From contig DAINSK010000079.1 in NCBI GenBank assembly GCA_036741355.1, positions 1 to 8,471 on the forward strand: a stretch of 8,471 bases of DNA. The letters are read 5' to 3'. Position 1 is the stretch's first letter. Every line of letters begins with the position of its first letter. Below the pieces are notes generated by a model. It was not told where the DNA came from. It ran no database searches and saw only the letters and a program-made list of their open reading frames with translations. Shown here one piece after another: positions 1-5,338 of this stretch. Position numbers and translations under genes: made by a program. Origin of the DNA: JBBRGK01 sp036741355 (GTDB lineage Bacteria; Chloroflexota; Dehalococcoidia; CAUJGQ01).

Positions 1-7
1 GGAGGAG
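1..7 (+). promoter_or_regulatory. Strong Shine-Dalgarno site of the kinase gene
   Basis: The first seven bases, GGAGGAG, are a near-perfect Shine-Dalgarno sequence just ahead of a GTG codon at position 10. They support GTG at 10 as the start rather than the in-frame ATG at 25, which would place the site too far upstream. The promoter lies outside the window. Confidence 0.75.
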
Positions 8-9
8 TC

Positions 10-1419
10 GTGGTTGCGCCTGGAATGACACTGGGACGCTATGAGCTTCTGGGTCTCGTCGGTTGCGGCAGCTTTGCGGAGGTATTCAGCGCTCGTGACC
101 CGTTGCTCGCCCGCGACGTCGCGCTGAAGGTCTTACTGGCGAGCTTATCGGCGTCCGCGGAAGATAGGCAGCGTTTCCTGGCTGAGGCCCGCGCCCTGGC
201 AGCACTGCACCACCCGAACATCGTCACCGTCTACGACGTTGGCGATGACGGCGGCCGGCCGTTTTTTGCCATGGAACTGCTCCAGGGTAAAACGCTAGCA
301 AGGATCATCCACGAGTCCGGGGAGCTACCGCCCGAGCGTGCAACGGAAATAGTGACCGCGCTGGCGTCGGCGTTGGACTGCGTGCATTCCGCCGGCCTCG
401 TCCATCGAGACGTGAAGGATGCCAACGTCATGCTTACAGACGCCGGCCGCGTGGTGCTGATGGACTTTGGCATTGTGTTGCCGTCCGTGGGAACGCGGCT
501 AACCGAACCGGGCAGCGGCCTCGGTACGGCCGAGACGGCCGCCCCCGAGCAGGTGCGTGGCGACCGCGTTGGTCCGCCTGCAGACATCTACGCGCTGGGA
601 GTACTCGCGTACCAGATGCTGTCCGGTAGTCTGCCGTTCAGCGGTCACCCGGCGCATGTCCTCTACGGCCACGCGCACCTGGCTCCGCCGCCATTGCGTG
701 ACCTTCGCCCGGGGCTGCCGGATCAAGTTTATGCGGCGGTCGGGGCCGCGCTCGCCAAGGAGCCGAACGCCCGGCCAGAGAGTGCCGGCTCCTTTGCTGC
801 AGCATTTGCGGAGACTGCAGTCGACTATGCGGCGCTGCACAACGCGACCGGCGAAACCGCTGCCTCGGTAATTCATCTACGTGGCGACGCCAGGCCGGAA
901 CCGATTGCCGTACGGCTTAAACGGGGCTTCACCGAATTGCGTATCCATCACTCGGGCGCTCGCAGCGGGGTATTCCGCGTGCGGCTGCTCGACGGCGACG
1001 GCAACCTCGTCAAGCGGTTGGTCGAAACGGCGCGGCCGTACACGGGCACGACCACGGTGACGGTACCAAGGACCGGTGGGTTCACGCTGGTAATCGATGC
1101 GGGCGGACCCTGGACTGTGGAAATTGAACACCCATGGGTCGCCTCGCGGCCGGCGGTTGCCAATGCTACCGGCAGATCCGATGGGGTGGTCTATCTGACA
1201 CTACCTGCTGGTGTCAGGCGGTTGCAGATCGAACACGAGGTGTGGCAGGGCTCGCCGTTCCGGGCCACTTTGCTCGACAGTCGCGGCGACCACCCGGTGC
1301 CGCTCGTAGCGACGACCGGACCGTATCGCGGCGTCGTCACGCGACGCATCGACCGGACCGGCCGGTTCATCGTGGTGATTGAAGCGGAAGGCACGTGGCG
1401 GGTCGGGGTGAAAGAGTAG
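10..1419 (+). CDS. Soluble Ser/Thr protein kinase with tandem C-terminal beta-rich repeats
   Basis: This 469-residue protein is a Hanks-type Ser/Thr kinase, which transfers the ATP gamma-phosphate to Ser/Thr of partner proteins. Visible motifs are the glycine loop GCGSFAEV (18-25), the ATP-binding Lys40 in VALK, a likely helix-C Glu59, the catalytic loop HRDVKDAN (132-139) with Asp134, DFG (152-154), APE (178-180), the Asp192 of DIYALGV and Arg255. All key catalytic residues are present, so it should be active. The activation segment reads GTAETAAPE, where relatives usually have GTPxYMAPE. There is no membrane helix and no PASTA domain, so it is probably cytoplasmic. Residues about 299-374 and 396-469 form two related repeats sharing FR..LLD..G, an LV.T..PY.G stretch, RTG.F..VI and a final G.W.V. 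They are probably beta sandwiches of unknown ligand. The start is GTG with a strong ribosome site. The 3' end overlaps the convergent membrane-protein gene. Confidence 0.93.
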   Translation: MVAPGMTLGRYELLGLVGCGSFAEVFSARDPLLARDVALKVLLASLSASAEDRQRFLAEARALAALHHPNIVTVYDVGDDGGRPFFAMELLQGKTLARIIHESGELPPERATEIVTALASALDCVHSAGLVHRDVKDANVMLTDAGRVVLMDFGIVLPSVGTRLTEPGSGLGTAETAAPEQVRGDRVGPPADIYALGVLAYQMLSGSLPFSGHPAHVLYGHAHLAPPPLRDLRPGLPDQVYAAVGAALAKEPNARPESAGSFAAAFAETAVDYAALHNATGETAASVIHLRGDARPEPIAVRLKRGFTELRIHHSGARSGVFRVRLLDGDGNLVKRLVETARPYTGTTTVTVPRTGGFTLVIDAGGPWTVEIEHPWVASRPAVANATGRSDGVVYLTLPAGVRRLQIEHEVWQGSPFRATLLDSRGDHPVPLVATTGPYRGVVTRRIDRTGRFIVVIEAEGTWRVGVKE

Positions 1420-1894
1420 CCGTTGGGATAGCGCCCCTTCGGCGCACAAAGTCCGCGAGTTCGCTGAGCCCGAACAGGATGGCCCCGGCGCCGCAGAGCC
1501 CGAGTCCAAGGTGTGGCATGACGATTCCGGAACGGGCAACGCCAATCCCAAGCGCCAGCGCCATGATGGCCACCAGGTACCACCCGCTGATCGCGTAGGC
1601 AAAGTGCCAGCGATGCGCCGGCGCCAGTAAGGTATTCCACACGGCCGCCACGACCATAGCGAACAAAAGCAGCCGGACGAGCCAGAGGCTGCCGTTCTCG
1701 AGCATTGTCAGGTCTAACAGCTCCAGACGTCCGGCGAAGGCGATCAGGCGCAGCCCGGTAAACTCACTTGCGGCGAGCAGGCCCGGGCCGTCGGCCCAGG
1801 GCAGGAAGAAACCGACCAGCACAAGAGGTCCCGCAGCCATGCGCGCCCCATGAACGGCAAGTCGAAAGCAGTGGCTCCTCAACGCGGATACCAT
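1367..1894 (-). CDS. Small four-helix integral membrane protein, function unknown
   Basis: The 175-residue product is strongly hydrophobic. Likely membrane segments are residues about 18-34 (ending FFLPW), 70-92, 99-119 and 126-147, with a non-hydrophobic loop of about 35 residues after the first helix. A first helix ending in FFLPW is common in small membrane proteins of Chloroflexota-like genomes, but I recognise no named family and no catalytic motif. The last 25 or so residues, rich in Arg, Pro, Thr and Ser, look like a run-on tail. The final 17 codons and stop lie over the 3' end of the convergent kinase gene. The start is uncertain: ATG at 1894 has only a weak purine-rich stretch upstream, while the internal ATG at 1840 begins directly at the first helix and would give 157 residues. 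It lies 100 nt downstream of the DUF3352 gene on the same strand, so the two may share a transcript. Confidence 0.72.
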   Translation of the reverse strand: MVSALRSHCFRLAVHGARMAAGPLVLVGFFLPWADGPGLLAASEFTGLRLIAFAGRLELLDLTMLENGSLWLVRLLLFAMVVAAVWNTLLAPAHRWHFAYAISGWYLVAIMALALGIGVARSGIVMPHLGLGLCGAGAILFGLSELADFVRRRGAIPTATLSPRPATCLPLQSPR

Positions 1895-1994
1895 ATCGCT
1901 AATTGTCTTCGCTTTTACGCCTCACCGACGCTCAACAGTGTACTCCGAGGGTGCATGGTCCGGTAGCACGCCCGGGCCTGAATGCGTGGCGTGG

Positions 1995-3563
1995 CTATTT
2001 GCCGATACTGACGGCGCCAGTAAGATGCAGTGCGCCGCTATCGCCCACAAGGTTTACGAGCAGTCCCCGCAAAGCGCTCTCCGCCTGGCCGATATCGCCG
2101 GAGCTTCCAATCTGCTTGGTCAGCAGTGATGCGAGGTCTACGTAGGCGAACGTGCCGAGCCCACCCGACACCTGCGCCGCCGTGTCGCGATAACCGGGCA
2201 GATCCGCAAGCACCGCCCCCTTCTTCTCCAGAATCGCGCGGACGCTGTCCGCACTGCCGATCGCCACGTATCCGTCGCTCACCGTATAGGCGAGGGTGTC
2301 CCCGCTTGAGGTGAACGTGAACATGTCGGCGCCGCCAACTTTTTGCGACTTGGGCGGGCTGTCAGCGATCGCTTGAGTTACCTTTCCGAACACGTCCTGC
2401 GCCTGCTTGAGGTTCGCTACATCGGCGATGAGCACAAAATCCGGTGAGTCAAGGTTCGGACCTGGGAACCGGACCGCGACCGCCGTTTCGCCGGTAAATT
2501 GCTTGATCAAGTCCTGGAGGCTGGCGAGCCCAAACGTTGTTCCAAGCTGTGTGAGCGCGTCGTCGAGACTTTTATACTGCCCTTCCTTCGCAATTGCGTC
2601 GTCGATGTCCTTGCGGTTGCTCTTGATCTCGTCGTTGTACGTCTGCGTAACGTTGCTCGTAGAAACGAAGATCGCCGTGTCGGCGGGGACGAGTTTGGCG
2701 AATCGAGATTGGTGCGACTTCAGCAGCGATGACACCGCATCCGCTTTGCCGGTGGTAATTGCTTCTACCAGGAACGAATTGCCTTTGGCGCTGATGGCGA
2801 TGCCGACCGGCTTGAATGCGAAATCGGCGCCGGCCTTGCCCATCGCGGTTTCCAGGTCGTTATTGCCTTTGAGCGCGTTGTCGGCCAACACCTTCGCGTC
2901 CACGTAGAAGAACCCGAGGTAGTTGCCGCCGAGCTTGCTGTTGAGCGTCTTGAACGCCGCGACCCCGTCGAGCGGCTTCTGTTTGCCGGCATGAACGTCG
3001 AGCACGTCGAACATGCTCTGTTCGTCGGTCGCCAGGATGAGGTGATCGCCGATTCGTCCCACGAATTGTGACTTATCAGCGTCGAATTGATACGAGACGC
3101 CTTCATGGCTTGCTTTCGTAAACGATCCGCCTGCCTGTTTCAGGAGCACGTTCATCGCCTGGCCTGCATCTTTGCAGCGGATAACGATTGCCAGTGAAGG
3201 AATGCCGCTGCCGATGTCGGCGGAGCGCAGATAGAAGCCCGCGTCGCCCCCCAAGAACGGCACCACGTCGCGCTGCCAGTCGAGGTCGCTACCGCTGCTG
3301 GCCGTGTCCTGCAGGCGCTGCTGCGGCTTGTCCTGGCCCAAACGCTCAGCGAGCTTGAACGCAGCCACCCACTGGCCGGAGGTGAGGTCGGTATTGATAA
3401 CGCCGTAAATAGGTGCAGTGGCCGGGATGAGCTTCGCCGTCGTGGTGTTGCCGCCCCCACCGGATCTGTTGGAAGCAAACAACACAAATCCGACGACGAT
3501 CGCGGCGGTGACGACCAGGATGGCCGAAATGGCGGCGCCATAGCGCCATGAAGCGCGAGACAT
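1995..3563 (-). CDS. DUF3352-type membrane-anchored extracytoplasmic protein (5' end at gap)
   Basis: At least 522 residues are visible. A single hydrophobic segment near the N-terminus (residues about 8-30, AAISAILVVTAAIVVGFVLF) follows a few basic residues, then comes a Ser/Gly linker and a long soluble region. This predicts an N-terminally anchored protein with its bulk outside the membrane. The soluble part resembles DUF3352 proteins, whose biochemical role is unknown. It contains two related halves. AKLIPATAPIYGVINTDL (43-60) matches AKLVPADTAIFVSTSNV (289-305). A segment with PSLAIVIRCKDAGQAMNVL, later GDHLILATDEQSMFDVL, matches PDFVLIADVANLKQAQDVF, later DGYVAIGSADSVRAIL. Met at 3563 is the first start visible, but the frame stays open (Pro-Pro) into the Ns two codons upstream, so more cytoplasmic N-terminus could be missing. 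No catalytic residues are evident. Confidence 0.82.
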   Translation of the reverse strand: MSRASWRYGAAISAILVVTAAIVVGFVLFASNRSGGGGNTTTAKLIPATAPIYGVINTDLTSGQWVAAFKLAERLGQDKPQQRLQDTASSGSDLDWQRDVVPFLGGDAGFYLRSADIGSGIPSLAIVIRCKDAGQAMNVLLKQAGGSFTKASHEGVSYQFDADKSQFVGRIGDHLILATDEQSMFDVLDVHAGKQKPLDGVAAFKTLNSKLGGNYLGFFYVDAKVLADNALKGNNDLETAMGKAGADFAFKPVGIAISAKGNSFLVEAITTGKADAVSSLLKSHQSRFAKLVPADTAIFVSTSNVTQTYNDEIKSNRKDIDDAIAKEGQYKSLDDALTQLGTTFGLASLQDLIKQFTGETAVAVRFPGPNLDSPDFVLIADVANLKQAQDVFGKVTQAIADSPPKSQKVGGADMFTFTSSGDTLAYTVSDGYVAIGSADSVRAILEKKGAVLADLPGYRDTAAQVSGGLGTFAYVDLASLLTKQIGSSGDIGQAESALRGLLVNLVGDSGALHLTGAVSIGK

Positions 3564-3569
3564 GGGCGG

Positions 3570-3669
3570 NNNNNNNNNNNNNNNNNNNNNNNNNNNNNNN
3601 NNNNNNNNNNNNNNNNNNNNNNNNNNNNNNNNNNNNNNNNNNNNNNNNNNNNNNNNNNNNNNNNNNNNN
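3570..3669. other. Assembly gap, 100 Ns
   Basis: This is a run of exactly 100 undetermined bases, the conventional length for a scaffold gap of unknown size. It lies between the leftward DUF3352 gene and the rightward EamA gene, so both 5' ends and their divergent promoters are hidden. The transporter alone lacks roughly half of a normal-length protein, so the true gap should be several hundred bases. A wrong join cannot be excluded. Confidence 0.97.
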
Positions 3670-4074
3670 GCCATGGTACTGATTGCTTCGGTGACGTGGG
3701 CGATCTCGACGATCTGGCTGCGGGTGCTGACCGAGCACGCCAGCCTGGTCGTCGTCAACTCCGTGCGCGTTCCTGCCGCCGCGTTGTTTCTGGGCAGCAT
3801 TGCCGCCGGTCAGGGAATGCTGGACCTTCGCCGGTACCGCCGCCGCGACCTCGGGCTGGTCGCCGCGGCCGGTATCGTGGGGAGCGGCCTCGGGTCGCTG
3901 TTGTACGTCTACGCGCTCAGAGAGGTCGGGGCCGGGTTGTCGTCGCTGCTGAACTCGTTGTCGCCGGTGTTCGCGCTGCCGATGGCGGCGTGGTTGCTGG
4001 GCGAGCGCATAACCAAGCTCACGGTCGCCGGAACTTTAGTGGCGCTGCTCGGTCTGTCGTTGGTGATCAGCTAG
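3670..4074 (+). CDS. EamA/DMT-superfamily transporter, C-terminal half (5' truncated by gap)
   Basis: 134 codons are visible, reading out of the gap in frame to a TAG stop. The segment is hydrophobic, with about five helices, and has the layout of one EamA repeat: an opening helix containing TWAISTIWLR, then RVPAAALFLG, a helix near GIVGSGLGSLLYVYALREVGA, and the family-typical final pair LLNSLSPVFALPMAAWLLGERIT followed by AGTLVALLGLSLVIS. Family members usually have about 280-300 residues in two such repeats, so this is probably the second repeat, with the first in the gap. The family exports or imports small metabolites such as amino acids and nucleosides across the inner membrane; the substrate cannot be predicted. 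An ATG just left of the gap (3562) belongs to the neighbouring gene's region and is not its start. The stop lies 16 nt from the stop of the convergent scaffold gene. Confidence 0.87.
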   Translation, partial: AMVLIASVTWAISTIWLRVLTEHASLVVVNSVRVPAAALFLGSIAAGQGMLDLRRYRRRDLGLVAAAGIVGSGLGSLLYVYALREVGAGLSSLLNSLSPVFALPMAAWLLGERITKLTVAGTLVALLGLSLVIS

Positions 4075-4090
4075 TCTCGGGACAAGACGG

Positions 4091-4540
4091 CTACCGTGCC
4101 CTCTGGTTGACCGTCTCGGGGTCGATGCCGTGCTCACGCATCAGCGTTTCGCGCTCATACTTGCGAATGGCGGCCCTGAGAGTATCGAGTGCAAGTGTCG
4201 CGCAGCGCGGGCGGACCTTGACGGTTTCCTCGCCAAGCACCCCTATCAAGGTCTTGTGATCGATCTGGAGGGCATCTTCCAGGGTTTTCGTCGGGCCGCC
4301 ATCGTCGAGCAACTCCATCAGCACGCTCGCCGCGGCCTGGCTGATGGTGCAGCCTTCGCCGGTGAATTGAACGTCTGTGATGGTCTTTCCGTCTTCGTCG
4401 ACGCTCAAGTAGATGCGAACAATATCGCCGCAGCCGGGGTTCCCGCCTTCGACCTCCGCGTCGGCGTCCGGCACTGCGCCGCGCTTATACGGGTGCTTGT
4501 AGTGTTCAACCAGAAACTCGATCTGTTCCTGTCTATCCAT
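4091..4540 (-). CDS. sufU: SufU/IscU-family iron-sulfur cluster scaffold protein
   Basis: This 149-residue protein belongs to the U-type family, which accepts sulfur from a cysteine desulfurase and either builds Fe-S clusters (IscU) or relays sulfur to SufBCD (SufU). The conserved ligands are present: Cys37 and Asp39 in GNPGCGD, Cys64 in GCTISQAAAS, and Cys113 in RPRCATLALDTLRAAI. The third-cysteine context (RPRCATLA) resembles SufU. The IscU chaperone motif LPPVK before that Cys is absent. The Cys64-Cys113 spacing (49 residues) lies between the shorter IscU and the longer SufU arrangement, so the subfamily is not certain. The C-terminus carries a further charged tail (KYERETLMREHGIDPETVNQ). 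An AGG lies 7 nt before the ATG at 4540. The gene follows the A-type carrier gene by 17 nt, so the two are almost surely co-transcribed. No cysteine desulfurase or SufBCD gene is in the window. Confidence 0.88.
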   Translation of the reverse strand: MDRQEQIEFLVEHYKHPYKRGAVPDADAEVEGGNPGCGDIVRIYLSVDEDGKTITDVQFTGEGCTISQAAASVLMELLDDGGPTKTLEDALQIDHKTLIGVLGEETVKVRPRCATLALDTLRAAIRKYERETLMREHGIDPETVNQRAR

Positions 4541-4557
4541 TTTGACCTAGAAATGCA

Positions 4558-4950
4558 TTAGTGGCCGTGCCCGCCACCGGCGCCGCAGCCACATCCGCCA
4601 CCGCCGCACGCACAGCCGCCGCCACCGGCAGCCGCGTTCGGGTTGGAGATGGTAAAGCCTTTCTGCATCACGTCGTCGACGAAGTCAATCTGGGCGCCGT
4701 TCAGGAACGGGGCCGAGACCTCGTCGACGATCAGACGCACGCCGTTCTGTTCGATCGTGATGTCGTCGGATTCCGGACCGTCGGCGATCGCCATGCCGTA
4801 TTGGAATCCCGAGCAAGTCTTTCCCGCGATGAACAGACGGAGCGCCGCCTCGGGTTTCGCACGTTCCGAAAGGACCTGCTTCACATGCTCTGCCGCCGCG
4901 GGCGTCACCGTTACCAATGTGATCGTTTGTGTTTCGTCCTGTGCCACCAT
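4558..4950 (-). CDS. A-type iron-sulfur carrier (IscA/ErpA-like) with Cys/His-rich tail
   Basis: The 130-residue product (start at 4950) is a HesB/IscA-family protein that delivers Fe-S clusters to target enzymes. It shows the family core: ITLVTVTPAAAEHVKQVL, then LRLFIAGKTCSGFQYGM with the conserved Cys46, then FLNGAQIDFVDDVMQKGFTISNPN. Canonical members end NPN-x4-CGCG-xSF with 64 residues between the first Cys and the CGC pair. Here NPN is followed by a low-complexity Gly tail with two cysteine pairs, Cys113/Cys115 (CAC) and Cys120/Cys122 (CGC), ending GGGHGH. The first pair is three residues later than usual. The extra Cys and His residues could bind another metal or change cluster handling; this is inference. 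The start at 4950 is favoured over the upstream in-frame ATG at 5037 because AAGGGAGA lies 7 nt before it and the family core begins right after. First gene of a two-gene operon with the scaffold gene. Confidence 0.9.
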   Translation of the reverse strand: MVAQDETQTITLVTVTPAAAEHVKQVLSERAKPEAALRLFIAGKTCSGFQYGMAIADGPESDDITIEQNGVRLIVDEVSAPFLNGAQIDFVDDVMQKGFTISNPNAAAGGGGCACGGGGCGCGAGGGHGH

Positions 4951-4957
4951 TCGGCGG

Positions 4958-4965
4958 TCTCCCTT
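4958..4965 (-). promoter_or_regulatory. Shine-Dalgarno site fixing the A-type carrier start
   Basis: On the minus strand AAGGGAGA lies 7 nt upstream of the ATG at 4950. It decides between this start and the longer reading frame opening at 5037, whose extra residues show no family similarity. Confidence 0.7.
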
Positions 4966-5050
4966 CGCGTTGCGGGCTAACAGGTCTACCATATCATCCT
5001 CGCGGCAAATGGCAATCCGATTGGTGCCCCGCGACAATTCACAGCCATTC

Positions 5051-5086
5051 CGCTATAGCGCGGAGGTATAGCCTGTACTATGTCAA
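5051..5086. promoter_or_regulatory. Possible operator region upstream of the iron-sulfur operon
   Basis: A 10-bp perfect palindrome CGCTATAGCG (5051-5060) is followed by a weaker dyad ATAG-N6-CTAT (5068-5081) and, on the minus strand, TTGACA (5086 to 5081). The cluster is about 100-135 nt upstream of the carrier gene start. Rrf2-family regulators such as IscR often control Fe-S operons through dyads, but this sequence does not clearly match a known Rrf2 site. No well-spaced -10 box follows the TTGACA. This is a weak candidate. Confidence 0.25.
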
Positions 5087-5124
5087 GTCGCGCTATTCGC
5101 AACAGAATCTTCACGCCGTTTATG

Positions 5125-5152
5125 TTGACAGCGGCTGTTATAGGATAATAAT
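5125..5152 (+). promoter_or_regulatory. Strong sigma-70-type promoter for an intergenic RNA
   Basis: TTGACA (5125-5130, perfect -35 consensus) is followed after 16 bp by AATAAT (5147-5152, five of six matches to TATAAT) in a locally AT-rich stretch that stands out from the GC-rich surroundings. The predicted transcription start is near 5156-5159. There is no gene on this strand until 6270, and a strong hairpin ends the unit at 5305, so the promoter appears to serve a short non-coding transcript. Confidence 0.6.
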
Positions 5153-5156
5153 AGGG

Positions 5157-5305
5157 ATGCAAGGCCATAACAGACTGGGCGCAATATCGAGAGGATTTCG
5201 GACCGAAAGGACCGCCCCCGGACGGCTCCGGAATCTGAGGAAACAGCTTCCAGCGCATGGCCTGCAACGATTGAAGCCCCGGACGAAGGGAGAGCCGTCC
5301 GGGGC
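5157..5305 (+). ncRNA. Candidate small non-coding RNA of about 150 nt, unknown family
   Basis: The segment between the promoter at 5125-5152 and the terminator hairpin at 5276-5305 has no plausible plus-strand protein but folds well on paper. A long-range stem pairs TGCAAGGCCAT (5158-5168) with ATGGCCTGCA (5257-5266): 10 bp with one bulged A. Inside it are three local hairpins: GGGCG/CGCCC (5177-5181 with 5213-5217), itself enclosing TTTC/GAAA (5196-5199 with 5205-5208); CCGGA-CGGC-TCCGG (5218-5231); and GGAA/TTCC around 5239-5251. This is a closed multibranch structure ahead of a terminator. I looked for signatures of 6S, SRP, RNase P, tmRNA and common riboswitch classes and did not recognise any. 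Because no gene follows on this strand, a trans-acting or protein-binding RNA is more likely than a leader. It lies between the iron-sulfur operon and the secreted-protein gene, both on the opposite strand. Confidence 0.5.
5276..5305. terminator. Strong GC-rich terminator hairpin, probably bidirectional
   Basis: GCCCCGGACG (5276-5285) and CGTCCGGGGC (5296-5305) form a perfect 10-bp stem with a 10-nt loop. The following bases are only moderately T-rich on either strand (CTCGTTGTGTCT on plus; TTCAATCGTTG on minus). It lies 33 nt beyond the stop of the leftward secreted-protein gene, so it can terminate that gene, and it also closes the plus-strand RNA unit. Confidence 0.75.
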
Positions 5306-5338
5306 CTCGTTGTGTCTGGCGACAATTGTCCGTGACGG

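Noticed and set aside
3562..3669. ATG at 3562 as the start of the EamA gene
   Set aside because: This codon lies opposite the DUF3352 start on the other side of the gap, and using it would give a transporter missing its whole first repeat. The true start must be in the gap.
1995..3800. A 601-codon leftward frame running through the gap
   Set aside because: The part beyond the Ns is antisense to the EamA gene and has no similarity to DUF3352 N-termini; the frame is continuous only because Ns carry no stops.
4558..4640. GC-rich simple repeat as a CRISPR or satellite
   Set aside because: The repetition is explained by Gly/Cys codons of the carrier tail; no regular repeat-spacer structure exists.
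4951..5037. Longer N-terminus for the A-type carrier starting at 5037
   Set aside because: The 29 extra residues have no family similarity, while the start at 4950 has a strong ribosome site.
5058..5086. Minus-strand sigma-70 promoter from TTGACA at 5086-5081
   Set aside because: The nearest TATA-like sequences are 10 or 23 bp away, outside acceptable spacing.
5157..5305. Identification of the intergenic RNA as 6S, SRP, RNase P, tmRNA or a common riboswitch
   Set aside because: Diagnostic motifs of these families (for example the SRP GGAAGCAGC tip or the RNase P GAGGAAAGTCC) are not present, and no gene follows for a cis riboswitch.
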